Positions 39,858-48,195 of a stretch of DNA of 64,000 bases are shown here, piece by piece. The position numbers were made by a program, and so were the translations under genes. Origin of the DNA: Chryseobacterium sp. Leaf405 (GTDB lineage Bacteria > Bacteroidota > Bacteroidia > Flavobacteriales > Weeksellaceae); the NCBI RefSeq assembly GCF_001425355.1, contig NZ_LMQN01000015.1, positions 942,702 to 1,006,701 on the forward strand, read 5' to 3'. Below the pieces are notes generated by a model. It did no database searches. It worked only from the letters and a program-made list of their open reading frames with translations, and had not been told where the DNA came from. How positions within the stretch are numbered: position 1 is the first letter of the stretch; every line of letters starts with the position of its first letter.

Positions 39858-40738
39858 ATAACGTTTGGTTTTGCTCTTAAAAATATCAATCCCGCAATAA
39901 TAATTCCTGTTCCTATAAACTGTATTGTTCCAAGCTTCTCACCGTCTAAAATTCCCCAGATAATCGCCACAATCGGCATCAGCAAAGTAACTGTTGACGC
40001 AAATAAAGGTGTTGAAACTTTCAATAATCGATAATTCATCATCATTGCCAATCCGGTTCCGAAAATGGATAGTAAACCAACGAACATCAATCCAGTTAAA
40101 TTATTTTCATCAAAACTAAAGGTTGAAAAGAATCCTGTAAAGCTTAAAGCGATTAATGAAGGAAAAAATAATACAAAAGAAAAGACAAAAGCCGATAAAA
40201 CCGTGGAAGAAATTTCCATTAATTTAGATTTTACTGTTGTTGTGCTGATGGCGTAACATAAAGTTGCCAATAATAACAATAAAATCGGAATCAGTTTAAA
40301 TTTTCCACCTTCACCGTCTCCACCAAAAGCGAGCAAACAAACGCCTGTAAAACTTATTAAAGTCCCAACAATCTGTTGTTTTGTAGTATCAAATTTCCAT
40401 ATCAAAGCGCCGACAATAATGACGAAAATAGGCATCATCGAGTTAATGATTCCCGCAATGCTGCTGCTGACCTCCGTCTCCGCAATCGGAAATAAAAACA
40501 TTGGAATAAAATTTCCTGTAAAAGCTGCCAATAACAACCATTTTAAATGTTTTTTCGGAAATAATTTATACTTCAAAATGGCAATCGGCATTAAAATAAT
40601 TCCAGCAATCAAAACCCTCAAAGCTCCGACCTGATACGGACTGAAATGTTCTAACGATTTTTTAATTAAAATAAAAGAAGATCCCCAGATAAGGCTTAAG
40701 ACAACCAGAAGAATCCATTTTTCTTTATCGGCGTTCAT
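39848..40738 (-). CDS. EamA-family drug/metabolite transporter
   Basis: A 296-residue inner-membrane protein with ten predicted transmembrane helices in two EamA halves; LSLIWGSSFILIKKSL and the second-half ASTVTLLMPIVAIIWGILDGE are typical of the DMT superfamily. The transported compound cannot be inferred. Its start overlaps the end of aat by 14 bp, so they are co-transcribed. Confidence 0.9.
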   Translation of the reverse strand: MNADKEKWILLVVLSLIWGSSFILIKKSLEHFSPYQVGALRVLIAGIILMPIAILKYKLFPKKHLKWLLLAAFTGNFIPMFLFPIAETEVSSSIAGIINSMMPIFVIIVGALIWKFDTTKQQIVGTLISFTGVCLLAFGGDGEGGKFKLIPILLLLLATLCYAISTTTVKSKLMEISSTVLSAFVFSFVLFFPSLIALSFTGFFSTFSFDENNLTGLMFVGLLSIFGTGLAMMMNYRLLKVSTPLFASTVTLLMPIVAIIWGILDGEKLGTIQFIGTGIIIAGLIFLRAKPNVIKK

Positions 40739-41378
40739 TATTTTCGTGTAAAATTTTTAAAAATTCTTTTTTAGGAATCATTTGGGCTCCAAGACTTTCT
40801 AAATGTTCTGTATGGGACTGACAATCAATTAACTCAATGGTGTTTTTATGAGTTTCAACAAAATGAATAAATCCGGCTTTGGAAGCGTTGCTTACTTTTG
40901 CAAACATACTTTCGCCACAGAAAACATTTCCGATCTGAAGTCCGTAAAATCCTCCAACTAATTCGCCGTCTTGCCAGACTTCAATGCTTTTCGCCAAACC
41001 ATATTCGTGAAGAGTAATGAAAGATTCTCTCAGTTCGTCAGAAAGCCACGTTCCGGTTTGTTCTTTTCGGATTGATTGCTGACAATTGGTAATAACTTCT
41101 CTGAAATTTTGATTTTCCGAAAAAGTAAAAACATTTCTGTTTAATATTTTCCTCATCGATTTTGAGACTTTTAAATCAGTCGGAAATAAAACAAATCTCG
41201 GATCGGGACACCACCAAAGAATCTCTTCACCCGGATTATACCAAGGGAAAATACCCAATTGATAGGCAAACCATATCCTTTCTATGGAAAGGTCTCCGCC
41301 AAATGCAATGATACCCTCGTGTCCGTCATATATTTCAGGATCTGGGAATGAAATTTCGTTTTCGTCTAATCGCACCAT
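40725..41378 (-). CDS. aat: Leucyl/phenylalanyl-tRNA-protein transferase
   Basis: A 217-residue Aat of normal length. Signature segments are GGDLSIERIWFAYQLGIFPWY, WWCPDPRFV, GTWLSDEL, LVGGFYGLQIGNVFCGESMF and IDCQSHTEHLESLGA. Aat adds Leu or Phe to proteins with N-terminal Lys or Arg, marking them for ClpS/ClpAP degradation in the N-degron pathway. It overlaps the EamA transporter gene by 14 bp. Confidence 0.96.
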   Translation of the reverse strand: MVRLDENEISFPDPEIYDGHEGIIAFGGDLSIERIWFAYQLGIFPWYNPGEEILWWCPDPRFVLFPTDLKVSKSMRKILNRNVFTFSENQNFREVITNCQQSIRKEQTGTWLSDELRESFITLHEYGLAKSIEVWQDGELVGGFYGLQIGNVFCGESMFAKVSNASKAGFIHFVETHKNTIELIDCQSHTEHLESLGAQMIPKKEFLKILHENNERR

Positions 41379-41440
41379 TTTTTGAGGAAAAAAAATCCCA
41401 CTTAAAAAGCAGGATTTATATTTTGAATATTAACTTTTAA

Positions 41441-41818
41441 TTAAAAAGGTAAATCATCATCATCGTCGCCAGCAAAAGGATTCTCGTTAGAAACCGAAGA
41501 TGCAGACTGTGAAGGCGAAGCTTGTGTAGGCTCTGAACCATTATCAAGAACTTTTTCTACTCTCCATCCTGTAATAGAATTGAAGTATTTTGTCTCGCCT
41601 TGAGGAGAAACCCATTCTCTACCTCTGATGTTGATACCCACCTTTACATTTTCTCCTTCTTTCAAAGAATCTAATAAACTGATCTTATCAGACAAAAATT
41701 CTATGTTTATCGGCTGAGGATACTGTTCCTGCGTCAGAATAACCATTTCTCTCTTTTGGAAACCGCTCGCAAATGTCTGAGCGTCAAATATTTTCTTTAC
41801 CGTTCCTTGTAATTCCAT
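41441..41818 (-). CDS. DUF3127 protein with SSB-like acidic C-terminal tip
   Basis: A 125-residue protein. Residues 1-90 form a small beta-rich DUF3127 domain (ELQGTVKKIFDAQTF, VKVGINIRGREWVSPQGETKYFN SITGW) reminiscent of an OB fold. A disordered Ser/Pro linker follows, and the chain ends in FAGDDDDDLPF. That tail closely matches the protein-docking tip of single-stranded DNA-binding protein (DDDxPF), suggesting that it recruits the same repair partners as SSB. The DNA-binding inference is not tested. Its position upstream of aat and on the same strand is not clearly an operon. Confidence 0.82.
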   Translation of the reverse strand: MELQGTVKKIFDAQTFASGFQKREMVILTQEQYPQPINIEFLSDKISLLDSLKEGENVKVGINIRGREWVSPQGETKYFNSITGWRVEKVLDNGSEPTQASPSQSASSVSNENPFAGDDDDDLPF

Positions 41819-41915
41819 ATCGTAATTATTAACATTGTAAAAGTAAGAAAATCAATCGTAATAAAGACTACCACAGAATAAAAATGTAAAAATTTTAATT
41901 TTTTTTCGTGAAAAG

Positions 41916-41946
41916 TTTGGAGATAAAGGAAATTATCCTATCTTTG
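41916..41946 (+). promoter_or_regulatory. Promoter of the tRNA operon
   Basis: TTTG at 41916-41919, exactly 19 bp, then TATCTTTG at 41939-41946: a perfect Bacteroidota promoter. It precedes tRNA-Leu by about 60 bp. Confidence 0.85.
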
Positions 41947-42008
41947 CACCACTGAAAACGAGAAAACAGAACAGGTTCTTTAAAAAATAAGTTTTCAGAG
42001 TAAACAAT

Positions 42009-42090
42009 GCGGATGTGGTGTAATTGGTAGCCACGCCAGACTTAGGATCTGGTGCCGAGAGGCGTGGGGGTTCGAGTCCCTTCATCCGCA
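42009..42090 (+). tRNA. tRNA-Leu (anticodon TAG)
   Basis: 82-nt cloverleaf. The acceptor stem GCGGATG pairs with CATCCGC (42083-42089), discriminator A at 42090. The anticodon stem CCAGA/TCTGG encloses CTTAGGA with anticodon TAG. It has a long variable arm (GTGCCGAGAGGCGT region), as expected for Leu. No CCA is encoded. Confidence 0.95.
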
Positions 42091-42096
42091 CAGTAT

Positions 42097-42172
42097 GCGA
42101 AAATAGCTCAGCTGGTAGAGCACAACCTTGCCAAGGTTGGGGTCGCGGGTTCGAATCCCGTTTTTCGCTCCA
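42097..42172 (+). tRNA. tRNA-Gly (anticodon GCC)
   Basis: Acceptor GCGAAAA pairs with TTTTCGC (42162-42168); discriminator T and CCA follow at 42169-42172. The anticodon loop TTGCCAA gives GCC. The T arm CGGGTTCGAATCCCG is canonical. The mature body is 73 nt plus the CCA. Confidence 0.95.
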
Positions 42173-42178
42173 CTCCAT

Positions 42179-42262
42179 GCCCTGGTGGTGGAACTGGTAG
42201 ACACGCAGGACTTAAAATCCTGTGTTCGTAAGAACGTGCGGGTTCAAGTCCCGCCCGGGGTA
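42179..42262 (+). tRNA. tRNA-Leu (anticodon TAA)
   Basis: 84-nt class II tRNA. The acceptor GCCCTGG pairs with CCGGGGT, leaving a G1-U72 wobble, with discriminator A at 42262. The anticodon loop CTTAAAA gives TAA, and the long variable arm TGTTCGTAAGAACG fits Leu. No CCA is encoded. Confidence 0.94.
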
Positions 42263-42265
42263 CTA

Positions 42266-42298
42266 AAACCCTCTGTAATTTATTACGGAGGGTTTTTT
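42266..42298 (+). terminator. Terminator of the tRNA operon
   Basis: A 13-bp stem (42266-42278 with 42283-42295; one T-G wobble), TTTA loop and T tract immediately after the second tRNA-Leu. Confidence 0.92.
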
Positions 42299-42331
42299 AT
42301 TATCTATATTATTTAAGTTCCCATTTTTTTC

Positions 42332-42339
42332 TATTTTTG
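42332..42339 (+). promoter_or_regulatory. Putative -7 box of the two-component operon
   Basis: TATTTTTG, 18 bp before the response-regulator ATG. No clear -33 element. Confidence 0.45.
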
Positions 42340-42357
42340 TGAAATTCCAAATTTCAA

Positions 42358-43068
42358 ATGAACAAAATTATTCTCATCGAAGACGAAACCAGTGTTGTTT
42401 CCTTTATTAAAAAAGGACTTCAGGAAAACGGGTACGAAATTTCCGTGGCTTTTGACGGTAAAACCGGAGTGCAATTGGTACAGTCGAATGATTTTGATTT
42501 GGTGATTCTGGATATTATGCTGCCGGAAATGAACGGGCTGGATGTTTGTAAAGAAATCAGGAAAACCAATAAACATGTACCGATTCTTTTTTTAACGGCA
42601 TTGGGAACTTCTGAAAATATTGTTCTCGGGTTGGAAAATGGAGGAGATGATTATTTGGTAAAACCTTTTAAGTTTATTGAATTGGTTGCCCGTGTGAAAT
42701 CTTTATTAAGAAGAAGTGGTCACAATGGAAATATTCCCGAAATTATAGAACCTGAAGTTGATAACGAGCACGTTTTTCAGTTTTCAGATTTGATTTTGAA
42801 CGATTATACTAAGAAAGTTACCCGAGCGGGAGAAGAAATTACGCTGACTTCCACAGAATATAAATTGCTGTTGTATTTTCTTAATAATCCTGAAAAAGTA
42901 ATCTCAAGAGCCGAAATCTTGGATTCTGTCTGGGGGGTAAATTATGAATTAGGGACCAATGTTGTAGATGTTTATGTGAATTATTTAAGAAAAAAATTGG
43001 ATCATCAGGATGATAATAAATTGATTCATACCGTGATAGGTATGGGTTATGTGTTGAAAAAACCTTAA
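42358..43068 (+). CDS. OmpR-family response regulator
   Basis: A 236-residue two-domain regulator. The receiver domain has acidic E8-D9-E10, the phosphoacceptor D52 in LVILDIMLPEMNG and the conserved Lys in LVKPFK; the C-terminal winged helix (about residues 140-235) includes LTSTEYKLLLYFLNNPEKVISRAEILDSVWG and NVVDVYVNYLRKKL. It probably activates or represses genes on phosphorylation by the histidine kinase encoded 3 bp downstream. The stimulus is unknown. Confidence 0.95.
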   Translation: MNKIILIEDETSVVSFIKKGLQENGYEISVAFDGKTGVQLVQSNDFDLVILDIMLPEMNGLDVCKEIRKTNKHVPILFLTALGTSENIVLGLENGGDDYLVKPFKFIELVARVKSLLRRSGHNGNIPEIIEPEVDNEHVFQFSDLILNDYTKKVTRAGEEITLTSTEYKLLLYFLNNPEKVISRAEILDSVWGVNYELGTNVVDVYVNYLRKKLDHQDDNKLIHTVIGMGYVLKKP

Positions 43069-43071
43069 TAG

Positions 43072-44493
43072 ATGTTTAATAGAGTGATCACAAACCAAAC
43101 CAAAACGATGGTGCTTTTGATGTTAGTTTTTACTGCCATCATATTGCTGTTCAGTGGGTTGGTGTATTTCTCGATTGTCAACTTTTCGCATCAGAGGTTT
43201 TATGAATTATTAAAAATCCGAACGACAACAATTATTCAGATTGAAAAAAGCAAAGATGATCTTGATATTCCTGAAAATTATATTCTGAATGGTTTGAATG
43301 ACGAAGAGCTTCCGATGGAGCGGGATTACGTTTTTGCAGTTCCTACCGATTCCAATTTCAAGAAAATTTCTCATGAAGTTCATATTCCGGATTACTTTTT
43401 CAAGAGTATTGTCAAAAATGGCGAATCCAATTTTAACGATAAAGAGTTTTATTACATCGGTCAGACTTTCAGGCACGACGACAAAGATTATATTGCGATA
43501 GCTTCTGCCAAAAACCATTATGTGGTATATTATCTGGGCTTTTTAAAACGAACTTTAATGACCTGCATCGTACTTTCTCTGTTTTTCAGTATGATTTTCT
43601 CTTTTTATTTATCGAAAACATTGTTTAAACCTATCTTAAAAATTACAGGAAAAGTAAAGGAAATCAGTTCAGAAAATCTTCATTTGCGTCTTGAACCACA
43701 GCCTGATAACAAAGAATTAAATGAATTAATTGATACCTTCAACGGAATGCTGAACCGTATCGAAACCTCTTTCGAAACTCAGAATCACCTGATTGGAAAT
43801 GTTTCGCACGAATTGAGAACACCTTTAACGTCGATTATGGGTGAGGCTGATGTTGCGCTTTCGATTTCCCGGACTAATAATGAATACAAAGAAACATTAG
43901 GAATTATCCTGGATGAAGCTGAAAAATTAGATAAAAAAATTAAGGCTTTACTGATGATTGCTCAAACCGGTTTCGACGGCAAAATCCAGAAAATGGATAA
44001 AGTGCGCATGGATCAGTTGCTTTGGGATGTTATTGAAACATTGCGAAAGATTGATTCCAGAAACAATATTTATCTGGACATCAGTATGTTACCGGATAAT
44101 CCGAAAAAACTGAAAGTTCAGGGGAACGAACAATTGTTGCATCTTGCGGTGACGAATATTATTCAAAACGGATGTAAATATTCTAATTTTCAACAGGTTA
44201 AAGTTTCATTAGGTGCGACAGACACAGATGTTTATCTCATCGTAAAAGACAACGGAATCGGAATTCCTGAAGAGGAAATGAATAAAATTTATGATCCGTT
44301 TTTTCGGGCTTCCAATACAAAAAACTATGAAGGATATGGGATCGGGCTTCCTTTGGCAAGAAATATCGTCAGAATGCATCACGGCGAATTAATCGTAAGT
44401 TCTCATCAGGATCAGGGGACAACGGTGCAGCTTCGTTTTCCCAATTATTACATCATGCTGCAGGAAGGAAAAGAAAATACTGAAAGTATATAA
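43072..44493 (+). CDS. Sensor histidine kinase
   Basis: A 473-residue kinase with two transmembrane helices (about residues 13-36 and 160-182) bounding a ~125-residue periplasmic sensor domain. A HAMP domain follows (LFKPILKITGKVKEISSENL), then HisKA with the phosphorylated H246 in SHELRTPLTS, and HATPase_c with NIIQNGCKYS, DNGIGIPEEE and GYGIGLPLARNI. It pairs with the OmpR-type regulator 3 bp upstream. A weak hairpin at about 44501-44525 may end the transcript. Confidence 0.95.
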   Translation: MFNRVITNQTKTMVLLMLVFTAIILLFSGLVYFSIVNFSHQRFYELLKIRTTTIIQIEKSKDDLDIPENYILNGLNDEELPMERDYVFAVPTDSNFKKISHEVHIPDYFFKSIVKNGESNFNDKEFYYIGQTFRHDDKDYIAIASAKNHYVVYYLGFLKRTLMTCIVLSLFFSMIFSFYLSKTLFKPILKITGKVKEISSENLHLRLEPQPDNKELNELIDTFNGMLNRIETSFETQNHLIGNVSHELRTPLTSIMGEADVALSISRTNNEYKETLGIILDEAEKLDKKIKALLMIAQTGFDGKIQKMDKVRMDQLLWDVIETLRKIDSRNNIYLDISMLPDNPKKLKVQGNEQLLHLAVTNIIQNGCKYSNFQQVKVSLGATDTDVYLIVKDNGIGIPEEEMNKIYDPFFRASNTKNYEGYGIGLPLARNIVRMHHGELIVSSHQDQGTTVQLRFPNYYIMLQEGKENTESI

Positions 44494-44634
44494 TTGACTT
44501 AAAAACCTTTACTGTAGGTCTTTTTGCTGTCATTAATTCTCAATATTAATCTTCCTTAACAATTTTCTAATCTCATTTTAATCTCTTTAATCACATTTTA
44601 ATTTCGTTTTAAATGGCTTTTAATCTGGTCACTT

Positions 44635-44642
44635 TAGTTTTG
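44635..44642 (+). promoter_or_regulatory. Putative -7 box upstream of the 44684 gene
   Basis: TAGTTTTG, a TAnnTTTG match 41 bp before the ATG. No -33 element is clear. Confidence 0.4.
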
Positions 44643-44683
44643 TATCATCGAAAAAGATAAATACGAACCTAAATCTTAATAAT

Positions 44684-45178
44684 ATGACTAAAACGATTTT
44701 AATAGCCACAGATTATTCTCTTGAGTCTTTAAATATTTTAAAAAAAGTACTGAAAGAGAAAGATGCTTCGGAAGACCAAAATCAATATAATATTCTTTTG
44801 GTTTCAGGATATGATATGGGAGATTCTATCAGAGATCTTTTATTCAATACAAAAAGTACGATTTTCAGTAAAATCAAACCACAGGAATTTAATGACGCTT
44901 ACGGAATCATTAAAAATAAATATCCTCATTTAATCAATAAAGTGATCTGTGATATTTTCACGGGAAGTTTTCAGAGAACATTCAATAATTACGTGAAAGC
45001 TGAAAATATTGAAGAGGCTTATTATTCGCCATCCATTAAAAGCAAAGGAAAAGGAAAATTCGACTTAATTCCTTATATCAAAAAGTGCAAAGAATTAGAA
45101 TCTCATGCAATTGCTCTTGAGGTTCGTACAAGCCTTCCGGAAAAAGGAAGATTGGCAGAGGTTTTTGTGGAAGCTTAA
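44684..45178 (+). CDS. Cytoplasmic protein of unknown function, USP-like start
   Basis: A 164-residue soluble protein. The N-terminus MTKTILIATDYSLESLNILKKVL resembles the first strand-loop-helix of universal stress protein (HUP-fold) proteins, but the later ATP-binding glycine motif of USPs is absent, so the family is uncertain. The sequence LLFNTKSTIFSKIKPQEF and a Lys-rich KSKGKGKF segment are notable. A DUF1275 membrane-protein gene follows after 27 bp on the same strand, so the two may be co-transcribed. Confidence 0.65.
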   Translation: MTKTILIATDYSLESLNILKKVLKEKDASEDQNQYNILLVSGYDMGDSIRDLLFNTKSTIFSKIKPQEFNDAYGIIKNKYPHLINKVICDIFTGSFQRTFNNYVKAENIEEAYYSPSIKSKGKGKFDLIPYIKKCKELESHAIALEVRTSLPEKGRLAEVFVEA

Positions 45179-45205
45179 AATAATCAACACTAAAACTTTG
45201 AAAAA

Positions 45206-46057
45206 ATGTTAAGGAATTATAGTAACAGCAGGACGTTGGGAGACAACATTAGACTGGGGACGCTGACTGCCTTTACGGCAGGGACTATAAATATAGCATC
45301 TCTATTGATATTTCTCTCTTTTACATCAAACGTAACGGGACATTATGCGATTTTTGCGGCCGAGATCAGTAAAGGAAACTGGTCGCAGGTAGCAGTCGTA
45401 GGACTTTGGATTTTTCTTTTCTTTTTCGGAGGATTTGTATCCAATTTTATTGTCATTAATTTTAATAAAAGAAGTAAATATTTTGCGCATTCAATGCCTT
45501 TGATTTTAGAGATCATCTGTTTATTGTTTGTCGGAATTTACGGACAGTTTTATTACCGTAAAACACTGGAAGAAACTGAATGGCTGGTAGCATTAATGTT
45601 ATTTGCAACGGGTTTACAGAATGGCTTAACGGCAAGTATATCAAACTTCTCGGTAAAAACGACTCACCTTACGGGTACAACGACCGATTTAGGAATTTTA
45701 TTTTCTATGTTTACCAAACAAGAATTCAGAAAGAACGGGGAATTGATAGCAAGAGCTAAACTGTTAATGAGCATCATGGTTGCTTATGTTTTGGGTGCTG
45801 TGTTTTCGGGATTAACGTACTTTTATCTTGAGTTCAGAGTATTTTACGTAATCAGTTTATGTTTATTGGTGGTCATTGGATATGACGCTTATAAAATTCA
45901 TATCAGACACTTCAATACGCAATACAGATACAGCAAAATCTATAAAAAACCAAATATTTTGGCTTACTTATATGATAAGATCCACGGAATTCCGGAGATT
46001 AAGGCTGAAGTAAAAGAGAAGAGAGAGAAAAAGAGAACACTGGTATTTGAAGATTAA
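45206..46057 (+). CDS. DUF1275 (YoaK-family) membrane protein
   Basis: A 283-residue membrane protein with about six transmembrane helices. LGTLTAFTAGTINIASLLIF, TSNVTGHY, ATGLQNGLTASISNFSVKTTHLTGTTTDLG are hallmarks of DUF1275/YoaK. The function is unknown; a transporter-like role is often suggested. The C-terminal ~50 residues are basic and cytoplasmic. It follows the gene at 44684 and ends before a 345-bp intergenic region. Confidence 0.88.
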   Translation: MLRNYSNSRTLGDNIRLGTLTAFTAGTINIASLLIFLSFTSNVTGHYAIFAAEISKGNWSQVAVVGLWIFLFFFGGFVSNFIVINFNKRSKYFAHSMPLILEIICLLFVGIYGQFYYRKTLEETEWLVALMLFATGLQNGLTASISNFSVKTTHLTGTTTDLGILFSMFTKQEFRKNGELIARAKLLMSIMVAYVLGAVFSGLTYFYLEFRVFYVISLCLLVVIGYDAYKIHIRHFNTQYRYSKIYKKPNILAYLYDKIHGIPEIKAEVKEKREKKRTLVFED

Positions 46058-46212
46058 AAATGATAAAGCGCAATGTTTAAAAGTGATGTTTTTACTTATA
46101 ACACTATTGGTAAATAATCAACACTTTTTACTTAAATGCAATATATAAAGATAAATGTTAAATAAAAGATAATTAATATCAGTATTAATTTTGTGTAAAC
46201 TAGCTGTGAATC

Positions 46213-46254
46213 AATCCTCTAATTGTATGGTGCAATTAGGGGATTGTATTTTTC
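46213..46254 (+). terminator. Terminator downstream of the DUF1275 gene
   Basis: A 13-bp stem (AATCCTCTAATTG at 46213-46225 with CAATTAGGGGATT at 46233-46245; one T-G wobble), a 7-nt loop and GTATTTTT after it. It lies 155 bp beyond the DUF1275 stop, so an intervening small transcript is possible. Confidence 0.75.
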
Positions 46255-46373
46255 GCCGAAACATTGATTAACAGCCATTTTGGCTGAAAAGTGGTAGCTG
46301 GCTGGGTTGTTGATATGTTGATAATTAAATTTTAATTCAGGGGTTTATAGTTTTAATTCTTGTTTTGAATGAC

Positions 46374-46381
46374 TATTTTTG
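46374..46381 (+). promoter_or_regulatory. Putative -7 box of mutL
   Basis: TATTTTTG, 21 bp before the mutL ATG. The -33 element is not clear. Confidence 0.45.
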
Positions 46382-46402
46382 TAAGTTGATTTACTTTTTT
46401 TT

Positions 46403-48193
46403 ATGTCAGATATTATTCAGCTTTTACCGGATCATGTAGCCAACCAGATTGCAGCAGGAGAAGTGGTGCAAAGACCGGCATCCATTGTTAAAGAACTTTT
46501 GGAAAATGCCATTGATGCCGACTCTACTAAAATCGAGTTGATTATCAGAGATGCGGGAAAAAACCTGATTCAGGTGGTAGATGATGGAAAAGGAATGTCT
46601 GAAACGGATGCCAGAATGGCTTTTGAAAGACATGCCACCTCCAAGATCAGAGGAACTGAAGATATTTTTAAAATTGCTACAAAAGGTTTTCGTGGCGAAG
46701 CGCTGGCTTCTATCGCAGCAGTTTCTCAGGTTGAATTAAGGACCAAACAAAAGGATGCAACCATCGGAACGAATATTTATATTGAAGGAGGCGTTTTCCA
46801 GTTTCAGGATCCGGCTCAGACGGCTGAAGGTTCCAATTTTTTAGTGAAAAATCTTTTTTATAACGTTCCTGCAAGAAGAAAATTTCTTAAAAATAATAAT
46901 GTTGAATTCAGACATGTAATTGATGAATTTCAACGGGTTGCATTAGCTCATGAAAATTTGGAGTTTTCTTTATTTCATGATGATGAAGCAGTTTTCAGAT
47001 TAAGAAAAGGGAGCCAAATGCAGCGTATCGTAGATATTTTCGGACGAAAACTGCAACCGCAACTGATTCCGATTAAAGAAGATATTATTTGGTGCAAACT
47101 TCACGGATATGTTGCAAAACCTGAAGGTGCCAAAAAGACAAGAGGCGAGCAGTTTCTTTTTGTAAACGGCAGGTATTTTAAAAGTCCGTATTTTAATAAA
47201 GCGGTTCAGGAAGCGTTCGAAGGATTGCTGATGCCAGGTTATACACCGACATTTTTCTTGTTCTTAGAGCTTGATCCTGAAAAAATTGATGTCAATATTC
47301 ATCCACAAAAAACGGAAGTTAAATTTGAAGATGAACATTTGATTTTCGCTTTGCTTCGTTCCACCATTAAAAGGTCTTTGGGGATTTATAATGTTTCTCC
47401 AAGTCTTGATTTTGAAAGAGATCCGCACTTTGATGATTTGATGCAGAAAACGTATCCTAGCAAAGGAAATAATTCTGGCGGAAGTGGCTTCATCAAAATG
47501 CCCGAAATTATCGTCGATAAAGATTACAATCCTTTCTTGGAAGATACCGCAGTGCAGCCGGCAGAAATACAAAATCTGACGGATATGTATCATCAGAATA
47601 TTACGGCAGCGCCTTCAAAAATCAATTTATTTGAAGAAGAAGATTTTGATGAAGATTTGATGAGGTTACCCAACGGATATTGGGTGTTCAACAAAGGCGA
47701 CAGAACACTGATGCTGGATTTGGGAAGAATGCACCGGCTTTGGGTTTCTGAAAATACAAAACCGACCAAAAAGGGTTCTACAAACAGTCATGCTTTGCTT
47801 TTCTCTCTTGAATATCACATGAATGAAATTGAGAAAAATAAATATAAATCAATTAAAAAATATCTTCCTGAGCTTGGGTTTGAAACAAGTATTGCACATG
47901 AAAGTGTATTAAGAATTGATGCCGTTCCGGAAGGATTGAAAGAAACTCAGGTAATGAAATTCCTGGAAAATCTTTTTGAAATTCTGGAATATAAAACGGA
48001 AGAGGAGTTTATTCATTTCTACCAAAACCAATGGAGCAAACTGCAGTCGAAATCGAGATTTGACTTTATCTATAAAAAAGATGCGGAACAATTGATCAAA
48101 GATTTTACGGCATTAGGTTTCCCGGAATTTCTGCCTGATGGGAAAAGATGTTTTTTTGAGATTCCGTTTAATGATTTTAAAAATAAATTTTAA
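46403..48193 (+). CDS. mutL: DNA mismatch repair protein MutL
   Basis: A 596-residue MutL. The GHKL ATPase is complete: IAAGEVVQRPASIVKELLENAIDA (E34, N35), DDGKGM (60-65), TKGFRGEALASI (93-104) and the QKTEVKF end of the transducer domain. The C-terminal dimerisation domain is present, but the usual endonuclease motif DQHAxxER reads LDLGRMHRLW (438-447), so the metal site is missing. It is followed after 2 bp by the rhomboid gene, and the next genes continue the operon. A role as ATP-driven mismatch-repair matchmaker is expected. Confidence 0.93.
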   Translation: MSDIIQLLPDHVANQIAAGEVVQRPASIVKELLENAIDADSTKIELIIRDAGKNLIQVVDDGKGMSETDARMAFERHATSKIRGTEDIFKIATKGFRGEALASIAAVSQVELRTKQKDATIGTNIYIEGGVFQFQDPAQTAEGSNFLVKNLFYNVPARRKFLKNNNVEFRHVIDEFQRVALAHENLEFSLFHDDEAVFRLRKGSQMQRIVDIFGRKLQPQLIPIKEDIIWCKLHGYVAKPEGAKKTRGEQFLFVNGRYFKSPYFNKAVQEAFEGLLMPGYTPTFFLFLELDPEKIDVNIHPQKTEVKFEDEHLIFALLRSTIKRSLGIYNVSPSLDFERDPHFDDLMQKTYPSKGNNSGGSGFIKMPEIIVDKDYNPFLEDTAVQPAEIQNLTDMYHQNITAAPSKINLFEEEDFDEDLMRLPNGYWVFNKGDRTLMLDLGRMHRLWVSENTKPTKKGSTNSHALLFSLEYHMNEIEKNKYKSIKKYLPELGFETSIAHESVLRIDAVPEGLKETQVMKFLENLFEILEYKTEEEFIHFYQNQWSKLQSKSRFDFIYKKDAEQLIKDFTALGFPEFLPDGKRCFFEIPFNDFKNKF

Positions 48194-48195
48194 AG

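Larger units (their letters stand above)
46058..46402. other. 345-bp intergenic region with terminator and second hairpin
   Basis: No gene is seen. It contains the strong hairpin at 46213-46254, a small hairpin CAGCC/GGCTG at 46272-46286 and a TATTTTTG box at 46374-46381 that probably drives mutL. The ~150 bp from 46060 are A/T-rich without structure. Confidence 0.6.
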
